A DNA stretch of 64,000 bases from Domibacillus sp. DTU_2020_1001157_1_SI_ALB_TIR_016 (GCF_032341995.1 NZ_CP135439.1:620001-684000), one strand, 5' to 3'; shown: positions 1 through 8,871, numbered from the stretch's first letter. Made by a program: numbers and translations. Notes: generated by a model not told the origin, from the letters alone.

Positions 1-447
1 CTGATTTTTTTTGTGGAGGACCTTGCCGATATGAAAGGAAACATCGTGCAGAAAGGTGAGCTCCTGTTCCGTTAAAGAAGGTTCTGTTTCCTGCACCCAA
101 ATGTAGCCGAGGATGTGCTCTTTAAAACGGGCGCTGACCACAACGCGCTGATTCAGCCCGATTTCCTGTATTTCCTTTACGCGAAAAGGTTCCCACATCG
201 ACTTCAGTTGATCGACAATGCCTTCATCCATAAACGTCTTCAAAATAGAGGTGGTCCAGCTTTTTGAAAAAATCGTCTGCTGATTAGCCTGGTCAAACTG
301 CTCAATGTAATAGGAACTGTACGCTAAAAGAGAAAATCGATCGTCTTCAATCACGACCGGTTTTTTCAGCACACCGCTGATCACATCGGTCATTTCGTTT
401 AAATCGGTTAATGAGAGAATTTTTTCAAGCGGCTGGGTTAAATCCAT
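1..447 (-). CDS. putR: PutR-like PucR-family transcriptional activator (partial)
   Basis: Only the first 149 codons are inside the window; the gene runs off the left edge, so the C-terminal PucR-type helix-turn-helix is not seen. The start ATG (MDLTQPLEKILSL) has an AAGGAGGATC ribosome site just upstream. The visible part looks like the N-terminal sensory region of PucR-family activators, with stretches such as VVIEDDRFSLLAYSS. It begins 12 bases after the putP stop and is read in the same direction as putB, putC and putP. In B. subtilis PutR activates putBCP in response to proline, so the name rests mostly on context; the family call is moderate because the DNA-binding domain is missing. Confidence 0.72.
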   Translation of the reverse strand, partial: MDLTQPLEKILSLTDLNEMTDVISGVLKKPVVIEDDRFSLLAYSSYYIEQFDQANQQTIFSKSWTTSILKTFMDEGIVDQLKSMWEPFRVKEIQEIGLNQRVVVSARFKEHILGYIWVQETEPSLTEQELTFLHDVSFHIGKVLHKKNQ

Positions 448-459
448 GACGGATCCTCC

Positions 460-1932
460 TTATTTTGATTCGTTTAACGTGCGTTCAAATTCATCAAAGC
501 GCTGAGCCGTTCCTTCAGACGGCTTCGTCAGCAAGCTGACGACAACAATCGCCAGTAAGCTTGCGGCAAAACCAGGGATCATTTCATAAACGTCAGCCGC
601 CCAAGGTGTTTTCGTCCAAACGATAACCGTAACGGCACCGACGATCATGCCGGCGAGCGCTCCCCAATGGGTCATCCGTTTCCAATACAAGCTCAGCAGG
701 ATCGCTGGGCCGAACGAAGAACCAAAGCCTGCCCATGCGTAGCCGACGAGCGCCAAAATTGTGGCGTTTTGTTCCCATGACAGGATCAAGGCAACGATTG
801 AGACAATTAAAACAGCCAGGCGTCCTAGGAATACAAGCTCCCGATCCGAAGCGTCGCGGCGGAAAAATGTTTTATATAAATCTTCCGTCAGCGAGCTTGA
901 TGTAACAAGCAGCTGCGATGAAATTGTACTCATAATGGCAGCCAAAATAGCAGAAATCAGGAAGCCGGTAATGATCGGATGGAACAAAATATTCCCCAGT
1001 TCGATAAAGATCGTTTCTGGATCAGCGATTTTCATATTGTTGTTTGTGTAATAAGCAAGGCCGACAAAACCGGTTACCATAGCGCCGACAACAGAGAATA
1101 TCATCCAGCTCATGCCGATGCGGCGTGCTTTTTTAATTTCTTTTACCGATGTAATCGCCATAAAGCGGACGATAATATGCGGCTGGCCGAAGTAGCCAAG
1201 TCCCCAGGCAAAAAGAGAAACAATGCCAATAAAGCTTGTCCCGGTAAAAATATTTAAAAGAGCCGGGTCTACCGAACGGACCGTATCAATCGAAGGGCCA
1301 ATCCCGCCGACATGCATAACCGTTACAATTGGAACGAGTACAAGTGCCAGCACCATAATGATGCCCTGTACAAAGTCAGTCCAGCTTACCGCTAAAAATC
1401 CGCCAAACAAAGTGTAAGCAATAACGACACCGGCAACAATCCACAGGCCGATATGATAATCAAGGCCGAACGTCGTCTCGAACAATACGCCTCCGGACAC
1501 CATGCCCGATGAAATGTAAAATGTGAAAAAGACGATAATGACAAAACTGGAAACGAGACGAATCACTTTTGAACGGTCTTGAAACCGGTTTTCAAGATAT
1601 GCTGGAATGGTAATGGAGTCTTCCGCAATTTCCGTGTACATACGCAGGCGGGGTGCTACGTACAGCCAGTTTGCCCAGGCGCCCAGCGTTAAGCCGATCG
1701 CAATCCATGAAGCGCTGATGCCGCTCGCGTACATGGCACCGGGCAGGCCCATCATCAGCCAGCCGCTCATGTCGGAGGCGCCGGCCGAAAGGGCTGTAAC
1801 CGCAGGGCCGAGTCCGCGTCCGCCGAGCATATAATCAGATAAATTCGATGTTCGTTTGTATGCGTACCAGCCGATTAAAAGCATACCGGTCATGTATACA
1901 ACGATGGAGACAATTAACGAAGTGTCGACCAC
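460..1932 (-). CDS. putP: sodium/proline symporter PutP
   Basis: This 490-residue membrane protein is a member of the solute:sodium symporter family and imports proline with Na+. It has about 13 hydrophobic segments and the family signature near residue 50, SAGASDMSGWLMMGLPGA, which carries the Asp and backbone groups that bind sodium in E. coli PutP. A second conserved stretch, SAILAAIMSTISSQLL, corresponds to the Ser/Thr sodium-site helix. The start is GTG (GTG GTC GAC), preceded by an AGAAGGG ribosome site. It is third in the put operon, after putC, and supplies substrate to PutB and PutC. Length and motifs are normal for the family. Confidence 0.95.
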   Translation of the reverse strand: MVDTSLIVSIVVYMTGMLLIGWYAYKRTSNLSDYMLGGRGLGPAVTALSAGASDMSGWLMMGLPGAMYASGISASWIAIGLTLGAWANWLYVAPRLRMYTEIAEDSITIPAYLENRFQDRSKVIRLVSSFVIIVFFTFYISSGMVSGGVLFETTFGLDYHIGLWIVAGVVIAYTLFGGFLAVSWTDFVQGIIMVLALVLVPIVTVMHVGGIGPSIDTVRSVDPALLNIFTGTSFIGIVSLFAWGLGYFGQPHIIVRFMAITSVKEIKKARRIGMSWMIFSVVGAMVTGFVGLAYYTNNNMKIADPETIFIELGNILFHPIITGFLISAILAAIMSTISSQLLVTSSSLTEDLYKTFFRRDASDRELVFLGRLAVLIVSIVALILSWEQNATILALVGYAWAGFGSSFGPAILLSLYWKRMTHWGALAGMIVGAVTVIVWTKTPWAADVYEMIPGFAASLLAIVVVSLLTKPSEGTAQRFDEFERTLNESK

Positions 1933-2003
1933 GTAAATCCCTTCTTTCTATGCAAAATAAGTCATGAAGAAAAAGTAAGGCATCGTGCAGTGGGAATCAT
2001 GAT

Positions 2004-2031
2004 CCCTTTCAGTTGGGTCACGCTGAAAGGG
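2004..2031. repeat. inverted repeat in the putC-putP gap
   Basis: CCCTTTCAG and CTGAAAGGG form a perfect 9-bp stem around a 10-base loop. It lies in the 171-base gap between putC and putP and is not followed by a clear T run on the minus strand. It may stabilise or process the put messenger, or be an operator; the sequence does not decide. Confidence 0.6.
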
Positions 2032-2056
2032 TCGAAAACGATTCTTTATTAAACAA

Positions 2057-2099
2057 GAGGCGTCTCTTAAGCTGGCGTGGCAGCTTAAGAGACAGCCTC
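2057..2099 (-). terminator. long stem-loop directly after putC (attenuator or processing hairpin)
   Basis: About 17 base pairs with one bulge: GAGGC plus TCTCTTAAGCT pair with AGCTTAAGAGA plus GCCTC around a short loop. It starts a few bases after the putC stop. The T tract that follows on the minus strand is poor (TTGTTTAAT), so it is more likely a partial terminator or messenger-stability hairpin that lowers putP relative to putC than a full stop. Confidence 0.6.
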
Positions 2100-2103
2100 C
2101 TTT

Positions 2104-3645
2104 TTAAAGCATTTCGGATGTTGTTTTTGCCTGCATGTGAAGCTGGAGATAATCCGGGCCGCCGGCTTTTGAGTCCGTACCGGACATGTTAAAGCCGCCA
2201 AATGGCTGGTAACCGACAATCGCGCCTGTACAGCCGCGGTTAAAGTACAAGTTGCCAACATGAAATTCTTCGCGTGCTTTTTCCATGTTAAAGCGGTTTT
2301 TCGTAATAACCGCACCCGTTAAGCCGTAATCGGTGTTGTTCGCAATTTCGAGTGCTTCATCGAAATCCTTCGCTTTCGCAAACGCCACGACCGGTCCAAA
2401 GATTTCTTCCTGCATCAAACGGGCATTTGGCGCTACATCAGCAACAATCGTTGGCTGAATAAAGTAGCCTGTTTCATTGTCGCCGCTTCCACCCGCCACA
2501 ATGCGTCCTTCTTCTTCACCAATTTTAACATAACTCATTATTTTGTCATATGCCGATTGATCAATAACTGGTCCGACAAAATGGTTATCGACGGGGTTGC
2601 CGACAGTCAGGTCATTTGTCAGCGCAATCGCTTTTTCGAGCACTTCATCATATACGTCTTCTACAATGACTGCACGGGAGCAGGCTGAACATTTTTGTCC
2701 GGCAAAGCCGAATGCAGATTGGACGATGGACTGGGCAGCAAGATCAAGATCTGCTTCTTTATCTACGACAATCGTATCTTTACCGCCCATTTCAGCGATC
2801 AGGCGCTTCATCCATTTTTGGCCTTCGCCGACTTTGGACGCCCGTTCAAAAATACGCAGGCCAACGTCACGTGAACCTGTAAAAGTAATAAAGCGGGTTT
2901 GTGGATGATCCACAAGATAGTCGCCGACTTCCGCGCCGCTGCCCGGTACAAAGTTCACGACACCCGGCGGGAGGCCCGCTTCTTCCAGCACTTCCACAAA
3001 ACGAGCTGCTACAACAGGCGTTGTAGAGGCCGGTTTTAAAAGAATCGTGTTGCCCGTTACGATGGAAGCAACGGCTGTGCCGGCCATAATGGCAAACGGG
3101 AAGTTCCACGGTGAGATGACGATCCCGACACCAAGCGGAATATAGCTGTACCGGTTAAATTCACCCGGACGGCTCAGCACTGGCGCGCCGTTTTTTAGCT
3201 CAATCATTTGCCGGCCGTAGTATTCCATAAAGTCAATGGCTTCAGCGGTATCAATATCCGCTTCGCGCCAAGGCTTGCCGGCTTCTTTTGTTAAAAGGGC
3301 AGAGAACTCGTGGCGGCGTCTGCGGACGATTGCTGCTGCTTTAAACAGAACATCTGCACGAATTTCCGGGGCCGTTTTCTTCCACGTTTGGAACGCTTCA
3401 GATGCTGCCTGCATCGCTTTTTCAGCAAGAGCCTGGTCTGCTTTCGATACGGAGCCGATCACCTGATTCTTGTCAGCCGGATTATAAGAGACGATTTTAT
3501 TTTCTGTCGTAATGCGTTCACCGCCAATAATGAGCGGATAATGGCCGCCGAGGCTGCTTTCTACTGCATCCAATGCTTTTTTATATGCAGCCTGGTTCGT
3601 TTCTTTTGAAAAATCAGTAAAAGGTTCGTGTTTGTATGGAATCAT
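2104..3645 (-). CDS. putC: 1-pyrroline-5-carboxylate dehydrogenase PutC
   Basis: A 513-residue NAD-dependent aldehyde dehydrogenase that oxidises pyrroline-5-carboxylate (glutamate semialdehyde) to glutamate, the second step of proline breakdown. The family motifs are present: SPWNFP near residue 178, FTGSRDVG near 255, the general-base Glu in AEMGGKD (about residue 285) and the catalytic Cys in GQKCSACSR (about residue 319). The long N-terminal extension (HEPFTDF...) is typical of the RocA/PutC type in Bacillaceae. It lies 19 bases after putB and is followed by a strong hairpin. RocA is a paralogue with the same reaction; the put context makes PutC the better name. Confidence 0.94.
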   Translation of the reverse strand: MIPYKHEPFTDFSKETNQAAYKKALDAVESSLGGHYPLIIGGERITTENKIVSYNPADKNQVIGSVSKADQALAEKAMQAASEAFQTWKKTAPEIRADVLFKAAAIVRRRRHEFSALLTKEAGKPWREADIDTAEAIDFMEYYGRQMIELKNGAPVLSRPGEFNRYSYIPLGVGIVISPWNFPFAIMAGTAVASIVTGNTILLKPASTTPVVAARFVEVLEEAGLPPGVVNFVPGSGAEVGDYLVDHPQTRFITFTGSRDVGLRIFERASKVGEGQKWMKRLIAEMGGKDTIVVDKEADLDLAAQSIVQSAFGFAGQKCSACSRAVIVEDVYDEVLEKAIALTNDLTVGNPVDNHFVGPVIDQSAYDKIMSYVKIGEEEGRIVAGGSGDNETGYFIQPTIVADVAPNARLMQEEIFGPVVAFAKAKDFDEALEIANNTDYGLTGAVITKNRFNMEKAREEFHVGNLYFNRGCTGAIVGYQPFGGFNMSGTDSKAGGPDYLQLHMQAKTTSEML

Positions 3646-3664
3646 GAGGTTCGCTCCTTATTAT

Positions 3665-4582
3665 TTATTTTTTCGTCATGCCTTTAAAAGCAAAGGCGAT
3701 ATTTGCCGGCCGTTCCGCCAGCCGTCTCATAAAATAGCCGTACCAGTCCATGCCGTATGGCACGTAAACACGGACGCGGTAGCCCTGTTTCACTAGTTCC
3801 TGCTGCAAAGAAGTGCGCATGCCGTACAGCATTTGAAATTCAAACTGTTCAAGCGGAATCTTGTGTTTGCGCTGCATCGCTTTTGTAAATTCGATCATGT
3901 TTTCGTCATGTGAAGCGATGGCTGTGTAATTGCCAGCCAGCAGGCTTTGTTCGATCAGTCTCATATAGTTTGTGTCCACATCTGCTTTGTCCGGATAAGC
4001 ATGTTCCGGGCTTTCCTTATAAGCACCTTTTACGAGGCGGAGGAAAGGATTTAGGCGGCTGAGCTCTTTTAAATCCTGCTCAGTCCGATATAAATAAGCC
4101 TGTAGCACGGTACTGACATTTTTGTATTGCTTCTTAAACTGCTTGAACAGTTCAAGCGTTGCCCCGCAGCGGGTAACATCTTCCATGTCAATGGTAACCA
4201 TGATATCGAGTTTTTCTGCTTCATCTAAAATGCGGGTCATGTTCGCAACAACCAGCTCCCGATCAATATCAAGGCCGAGTGAGGTCATTTTCAATGAAAC
4301 TTGAGAATCAAGTCCTTCTCTATGAATCATGCGAATCGTTTCGATGCATTCTTCTGTCCGCTCAGCTGCTACCTGTGGAGAATCAACAAATTCACCAAGG
4401 TGGTCAACCGTTACCGACAATCCCTGCTCGTTTAACTCTTTAATATAGGCGATAGAGCTGGCAAAGTCCGTCCCGCCAATGATTTTGCCGGCTGCAAAGT
4501 TACTGCCGCGGTTTTGTGCCAAATGATTTAATGTTTTATTTTTAGAAAGAAAAAGAAAGAAATCTCTCGTAACCGCTTCCAT
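3665..4582 (-). CDS. putB: proline dehydrogenase PutB
   Basis: First gene of the put operon; a 305-residue FAD-dependent proline dehydrogenase converting proline to pyrroline-5-carboxylate. It shows the TIM-barrel PRODH pattern: SVTVDHLGEFV, VSLKMTSLGLD, TIDMEDVTRC, RLVKGAYKE and the C-terminal RRLAERPAN. I start it at the ATG of MEAVTRDFF because the AGGAGGTG ribosome site is six bases before it; a GTG nine bases further up lies inside that site. The length matches B. subtilis PutB (about 303). A SigA-type promoter and a cre-like site lie upstream. Confidence 0.93.
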   Translation of the reverse strand: MEAVTRDFFLFLSKNKTLNHLAQNRGSNFAAGKIIGGTDFASSIAYIKELNEQGLSVTVDHLGEFVDSPQVAAERTEECIETIRMIHREGLDSQVSLKMTSLGLDIDRELVVANMTRILDEAEKLDIMVTIDMEDVTRCGATLELFKQFKKQYKNVSTVLQAYLYRTEQDLKELSRLNPFLRLVKGAYKESPEHAYPDKADVDTNYMRLIEQSLLAGNYTAIASHDENMIEFTKAMQRKHKIPLEQFEFQMLYGMRTSLQQELVKQGYRVRVYVPYGMDWYGYFMRRLAERPANIAFAFKGMTKK

Positions 4583-4619
4583 GAAAAGCACCTCCTAAAA
4601 GGAATGTTATCTTGTTACT

Positions 4620-4648
4620 AGTGTATGCGGATTTGATTTCAGGAACAA
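4620..4648 (-). promoter_or_regulatory. promoter of the put operon
   Basis: Read on the minus strand, TTGTTC and TACACT are separated by exactly 17 bases and point at putB, about 40 bases upstream of its start. The -35 hexamer overlaps an 11-base palindrome, GAACAATGTTC, which could be an operator. Confidence 0.55.
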
Positions 4649-4667
4649 TGTTCACAGAAACTAAAAA

Positions 4668-4681
4668 TGTAAACGCTTCAT
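4668..4681. promoter_or_regulatory. cre-like site (CcpA)
   Basis: TGTAAACGCTTCAT matches the catabolite-response element consensus TGWAARCGYTWNCW at all but one position. It lies just upstream of the put -35 box. CcpA control of proline use is known in B. subtilis; binding here is inferred. Confidence 0.6.
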
Positions 4682-4698
4682 TGTCGGTAAGTGACAAT
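4680..4698. promoter_or_regulatory. palindrome between the put and recQ promoters
   Basis: ATTGTC, seven bases, GACAAT: a perfect 6-bp inverted repeat adjoining the cre-like site in the divergent putB-recQ gap. It could be the binding site of PutR or another regulator; I do not know the PutR consensus well enough to claim it. Confidence 0.4.
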
Positions 4699-4733
4699 AA
4701 AGTGGACAGGCTTCTTCGTTTCTCGATCATATG

Positions 4734-4742
4734 TGCTAAAAT
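4734..4742 (+). promoter_or_regulatory. extended -10 promoter of recQ
   Basis: TGCTAAAAT is an extended -10 element 26 bases before the recQ start. The -35 is weak (TTCGTT, 16 bases upstream). Confidence 0.45.
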
Positions 4743-4767
4743 GAAAGAAAAACAAAGAGGTGTTTGC

Positions 4768-6894
4768 ATGCTGGAAGAGGCACGCAGCTTTTTGCAGTCG
4801 CATTTCGGCTATGATTCATTCCGGACGGGCCAGGAGCAGGCAATAACCAACGTATTAAGCGGTGAAAATACGATTTGTGTGATGCCGACAGGCGGAGGGA
4901 AGTCGCTCTGTTATCAGATCCCGGCGCTTGTCCTGGAAGGAACAACGATTGTGGTCTCGCCGCTTATTTCCTTAATGAAGGATCAAGTTGATACGCTGCT
5001 TGCGGCAGGAATCCCGGCGGCATATATTAACAGCACGATGACGGGTGCAGATATATATGAAACCATCAAAGCGGCGCGAAACGGAGAATACAAGCTGCTT
5101 TATATAGCGCCGGAACGGCTTGAATCGTATTCGTTTATTGAAGATTTAAAGGAGCTGACGGTACCGCTGATCGCTGTGGACGAGGCGCACTGTATTTCGC
5201 AGTGGGGGCATGATTTCCGGCCAAGCTACCGCCATATTCAGCGGATGACCGAGCTGTTTCCAAACAATCCTGTTGTGCTTGCGCTGACTGCGACGGCTAC
5301 GCCGCATGTGCGCGAGGATATTTGCCGTCTTCTTTCTATTGAAGAGGAAAATACGGTTATTACCGGATTTGAACGGAAGAACCTATCATTTTCTGTCGTT
5401 CAAGGACAAGACCGGAACAGCTTTTTAAAAGACTATTTAAAGAAAAACGAAAAGGAATCAGGCATTATTTATGCCGCGACCCGGAAAACGGTCGACGGGC
5501 TACATGAACGCCTGCAGCGGGCGGGCATTTCCGTTGCCCGTTATCACGGCGGAATGAGCGATGTGGAGCGGGCACGGGAGCAGGACCGGTTTTTAGCAGA
5601 TGAAGCAACCGTAATGGTCGCCACCAATGCATTTGGGATGGGGATTGATAAGTCTAACATCCGCTACGTCATTCATTACCAGCTGCCTAAAAATATGGAA
5701 AGCTATTATCAGGAGGCCGGCCGTGCAGGGCGTGATGGCCTTGACAGTGAGTGTATTGTGCTTTATTCGTCGCAGGATGTACAGACACAGCGCTTTTTAA
5801 TTGACCAGGCGCTTGAACGCGACCGCATTCCGCAGGAGCTTGAAAAACTGCAGGGCATGGTGGATTACTGCCATACAGAAAAATGCCTGCAGCAATTTAT
5901 TGTGGCGTATTTTGGTGATCCAGGTGCCAAGCCGTGCGGCCGCTGCGGCAACTGCACCGATTCACGCAGCAGTGTCGATGTAACAAAAGAAGCGCAAATG
6001 GTGCTTTCCTGCGTAATCCGGATGGGACAGCGGTTTGGTAAGGCGATGACAGCACAGGTGCTCACAGGGTCACGCAATAAAAAACTGATCGAGTTCGGTT
6101 TTGACAGCTTGTCTACTTACGGTATTTTAAAGCAGCAAAGCGTGAAGGATGTAACTAACTTTATTGAGTTTTTAATTTCGCAGGAGCTGATCGGCGTCGA
6201 ACAAAAACAGTTTCCGACCATTTTTGTGACCGAGCAGGGACGGGAGGTTTTGCTGGGCAGGGAGACCGTGATGCGCAAGGAAGCGGTACAAACGAAAAAA
6301 ATTGCCGCAGACGACCCGCTGTTCGATGTACTCCGTGCGCTTCGTAAGAATATTGCGGAGGAAGCGGGCGTACCGCCATTTGTTATTTTTTCGGATAACA
6401 CACTTCACGATATGTGTGCCAAGCTGCCAATGGATGAAGAAGATTTTCTTTCTGTCAGCGGCGTCGGAGAAAGCAAAATGGCGAAATACGGAGCTGCATT
6501 TTTAACTGCAATCAAAGCGTACACAGAAGAAAACCCGGATCGGCAAAGAGACTTGATCACTGAGTCCGCCGCAGCCGCTCCAAAGAAAAAATCGGTTAAC
6601 TCCTATTTAGATACACTCCAGCTGCATCAAAAAGGAATGGCTGCCGAAGCGATTGCAGCGGAACGAAACCTGACAGTCGGAACGGTCGAAAATCATTTGA
6701 TTCAGTGCATGGAAGAAGGACTTGATGTGAATCTCGGTCTGCTTGTGCCGGTTCATCATCATGAAGTGCTTAAGCGGGCTGTTGAAGAAGCAGGAGCGGA
6801 CCGGCTGAAGCCGATTAAAGAGCAGGTGCCGGAAGAAGTAACCTATGGCATGATCAAAGCGTTTTTAGAGATGCGGAGGCGGAATCATGTTTGA
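4768..6894 (+). CDS. recQ: ATP-dependent DNA helicase RecQ
   Basis: A 708-residue RecQ-family helicase that unwinds DNA 3' to 5' in recombination and fork repair. In order: Walker A (PTGGGKSLCYQ, about residue 50), the DEAH box (VDEAHCISQWGHDFRPSY), motif VI (QEAGRAGRDG), the zinc-binding cysteines of the RQC domain (C..., then CGRCGNC), an HRDC domain (FDVLRALRKNIAEE) and a C-terminal helix-turn-helix of the HTH_40 type. I start it at MLEEARSF, where an AAGAGGTG site is correctly placed, not at an upstream in-frame codon that lies before the promoter. It matches the long YocI-type RecQ of Bacillaceae rather than the shorter RecS. The next gene overlaps it by 8 bases. Confidence 0.95.
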   Translation: MLEEARSFLQSHFGYDSFRTGQEQAITNVLSGENTICVMPTGGGKSLCYQIPALVLEGTTIVVSPLISLMKDQVDTLLAAGIPAAYINSTMTGADIYETIKAARNGEYKLLYIAPERLESYSFIEDLKELTVPLIAVDEAHCISQWGHDFRPSYRHIQRMTELFPNNPVVLALTATATPHVREDICRLLSIEEENTVITGFERKNLSFSVVQGQDRNSFLKDYLKKNEKESGIIYAATRKTVDGLHERLQRAGISVARYHGGMSDVERAREQDRFLADEATVMVATNAFGMGIDKSNIRYVIHYQLPKNMESYYQEAGRAGRDGLDSECIVLYSSQDVQTQRFLIDQALERDRIPQELEKLQGMVDYCHTEKCLQQFIVAYFGDPGAKPCGRCGNCTDSRSSVDVTKEAQMVLSCVIRMGQRFGKAMTAQVLTGSRNKKLIEFGFDSLSTYGILKQQSVKDVTNFIEFLISQELIGVEQKQFPTIFVTEQGREVLLGRETVMRKEAVQTKKIAADDPLFDVLRALRKNIAEEAGVPPFVIFSDNTLHDMCAKLPMDEEDFLSVSGVGESKMAKYGAAFLTAIKAYTEENPDRQRDLITESAAAAPKKKSVNSYLDTLQLHQKGMAAEAIAAERNLTVGTVENHLIQCMEEGLDVNLGLLVPVHHHEVLKRAVEEAGADRLKPIKEQVPEEVTYGMIKAFLEMRRRNHV

Positions 6895-7825
6895 GGTCAA
6901 AGCGTTTCCTGAATTCTCCTGGTCATTTTCACGGCATAAAACGCTGATGACGTGCGCACGGAAATATGCGTATGAGTATTACGCCGGCCATAACGGCTGG
7001 CTGTATGATGCAGATGAAGCAGCCAGGCACGTATACCGGCTGAAGAAGCTGAAAAACGTGCCGATTGCATTTGGACAAATTGTGCATGAACTGGCAGAAC
7101 GAGCACTCCGTATGTTTCTTAACCATGGCTACGTCATGACCGAAGCAGAGCTTGTGGGGGAAGCAAGAAAGATGCTGAACCAGGCGTACCTCGATTCCCG
7201 CGACCGAAAGCAGCAGTGGCTGCAAAAGCCTGCCCGCTTTCATATGCTGTACGACATGTATTATGAAGGCGAACTGAACCGGATGGAAGCAGAAGAATAC
7301 CGACGCCGCTTGCCCATTGTATTCCAGAACTTTCTGGCGAGTAAATCCTTTGGCGATATTACCGGCCGCCCGCAGACGATGCAATTTCAGCAGGCGGAGG
7401 AATTCCGCTTTATGACCGTTGACGGTGTGAAAATTTTTGTCGTGATGGATTTGTTATACCGCGACTTAGAAACGGATAAATGGGTGATTGTCGATTGGAA
7501 AACCGGTAAAGAAGCGGAAGATGACCGGAGCCAGCTGGCACTTTATGCGTATTATTTGATGCAAAAATACGATGCACGGGTGGAAGATATTCAAATCCGC
7601 AATGAATACGTGCTGACCGGCGTGCAAAAATCATACACGCTCAGTGAAGGGGATATTACGCTCATGCTGGAGAAAATGAAGCAGAGTGTCCACATGATGC
7701 GCCGCTATCAGCTTGATATTTTGTCAAACGAGCCGGCTGAACTCGATGATTTCCCACGGACTTCTTATGAGCAGCGCTGCCAGATGTGTAATTATAAAGA
7801 GGTTTGTCTTGCACCGTCGTCTTAG
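6887..7825 (+). CDS. PD-(D/E)XK nuclease with predicted iron-sulfur staple
   Basis: A 312-residue protein of the AddB/RexB/Cas4-like PD-(D/E)XK superfamily. The active-site pattern is visible: a His motif (GQIVHELAERAL), an Asp in VVMDLLYRD, and WVIVDWKTGK, which supplies the D-x-K core, followed by QLALYAYYL. One cysteine near the start (residue 23, MTCARKYAYEYY) and three at the end (298, 301, 307 in QRCQMCNYKEVC) have the same C...C-x2-C-x5-C spacing as the iron-sulfur cluster of AddB. No helicase domain is attached. Its ATG lies inside the end of recQ (8-base overlap), so the two are translationally coupled and probably act together on DNA ends. The biological role is not known to me. Confidence 0.82.
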   Translation: MFEVKAFPEFSWSFSRHKTLMTCARKYAYEYYAGHNGWLYDADEAARHVYRLKKLKNVPIAFGQIVHELAERALRMFLNHGYVMTEAELVGEARKMLNQAYLDSRDRKQQWLQKPARFHMLYDMYYEGELNRMEAEEYRRRLPIVFQNFLASKSFGDITGRPQTMQFQQAEEFRFMTVDGVKIFVVMDLLYRDLETDKWVIVDWKTGKEAEDDRSQLALYAYYLMQKYDARVEDIQIRNEYVLTGVQKSYTLSEGDITLMLEKMKQSVHMMRRYQLDILSNEPAELDDFPRTSYEQRCQMCNYKEVCLAPSS

Positions 7826-7840
7826 ACGGTGTTTTTTTTT
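7812..7840 (+). terminator. terminator of the recQ-nuclease operon
   Basis: CACCGTC and GACGGTG form a 7-bp stem followed by nine T residues. The nuclease stop codon lies in the loop. Confidence 0.85.
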
Positions 7841-7898
7841 GTTTTAAAAAGAGGGGCAGCGGCAAAATAAAAGTATACTGAGTAAAGGAGTTTTGCCA

Positions 7899-8369
7899 AT
7901 GAACGTGTTAAACGGAAAAAAATTGGCCGCCAGTGTCCTGCTGCCCGTTGTCGGCGGATCGACTATAGGTGCAGTCGCCAATCGAAATACGAGAGAAGAT
8001 TACCAGCAGTTGAAAAAGCCGTCCTTTTCACCGCCGGGCTGGGTATTCCCGGTTGTATGGACCGGACTTTACACAGCCATGGGCATTGCGAAATACCGGG
8101 CATCCGTCCGGAAACCGACAACAGCGCTTCCTTACAACATTCAGCTCGGGCTGAACTTTTTATGGTCATTTTTATTTTTTCGGTGGGGATTGCGCGGCAC
8201 TGCTTTTGTGGAGATTGCCCTTATGCTCGGCGCCATTACATGGACCACCTATGAATTTTACCAGGCTGACGCTGTAGCGGGTACGCTCATGATACCGTAC
8301 GCGGCCTGGGTCGCATTTGCGCTTGGGCTGAATTATTCTATTTGGTCGTTAAATAAAGTTCACTCGTAA
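7899..8369 (+). CDS. tspO: TspO/MBR family membrane protein
   Basis: A 156-residue, five-helix membrane protein of the TspO (translocator/benzodiazepine receptor) family, which binds porphyrins and is linked to stress responses. Family stretches are KPSFSPPGWVFPVVWTGLY near residue 40, WSFLFF in the middle and IPYAAWVAFALGLNYSIW at the end. The start ATG has AAAGGAG eight bases upstream; a TTG two codons earlier is too close to that site. It is a single gene with its own likely -10 (TATACT at 7874). Its exact function in Bacilli is unsettled. Confidence 0.9.
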   Translation: MNVLNGKKLAASVLLPVVGGSTIGAVANRNTREDYQQLKKPSFSPPGWVFPVVWTGLYTAMGIAKYRASVRKPTTALPYNIQLGLNFLWSFLFFRWGLRGTAFVEIALMLGAITWTTYEFYQADAVAGTLMIPYAAWVAFALGLNYSIWSLNKVHS

Positions 8370-8387
8370 CAGGTGAGCTTTTTTCTT
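8358..8387 (+). terminator. weak terminator after tspO
   Basis: GTTCAC and GTGAGC (one G-T pair) flank the tspO stop and are followed by TTTTTTCTT. Confidence 0.55.
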
Positions 8388-8401
8388 GATCGATTATCAG
8401 T

Positions 8402-8425
8402 TTAGTATTAAATTGATTATACCAA
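8402..8425. promoter_or_regulatory. putative operator of the MarR regulator
   Basis: TTAGTAT, ten bases, ATACCAA: an inverted repeat with one mismatch, placed 20 bases before the marR-like start and over the likely -10 region. MarR proteins usually bind such palindromes in their own promoters. Downstream of a possible -35 (TTGATC, 8386). Confidence 0.4.
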
Positions 8426-8444
8426 ATGAGAGGAAGTGAGACGG

Positions 8445-8861
8445 ATGCAGAAACGGGAGCGGATGATCAGCATTCTGGCCTGGTTTCGGCTGTCACGCTT
8501 TTACAATGAAAGCATCCGCAAGTCTAATCAGCATTTAAAAAAATGGGGACTCTCCGCTGCGCAGTTTGATGCACTGGCTCAAATTAGGACGAGCGGCCGT
8601 ATCTGCCAGCAGGATCTGGCGGAAAAGCTTCTGGTCACAAAAGGCAATGTTACGCATATGCTCTCGAAAATGGAAAAGCTAGGCTGGGTCATAAGAGAGC
8701 GCGAATGGAAAACAAAATATATTACGCTGACCGAAGCCGGCAGATCACTCTTGGATGAAGTGCTGCCGGCACAGGAACAATTTCAAGCGGACCAATTCGG
8801 AAAGCTTTCTATAGAAGAAAAGAAACAGCTGCTTGAGCTGCTGAAGAAAATTCAGTCATAA
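8445..8861 (+). CDS. MarR-family transcriptional regulator (MhqR-like)
   Basis: A 138-residue winged-helix regulator of the MarR family. The DNA-binding part is clear: QQDLAEKLLVTKGNVTHML (recognition helix) followed by LGWVIRERE and TLTEAGRSLLDEV (wing). It is ten bases upstream of a ring-cleaving dioxygenase gene, an arrangement like B. subtilis MhqR, which represses dioxygenase and reductase genes and responds to quinones. I start at the ATG (MQKRERMISIL); a GTG three codons earlier abuts the AGAGGAAG ribosome site. The effector is inferred from context only. Confidence 0.85.
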   Translation: MQKRERMISILAWFRLSRFYNESIRKSNQHLKKWGLSAAQFDALAQIRTSGRICQQDLAEKLLVTKGNVTHMLSKMEKLGWVIREREWKTKYITLTEAGRSLLDEVLPAQEQFQADQFGKLSIEEKKQLLELLKKIQS

Positions 8862-8871
8862 AAAGGAGAGA

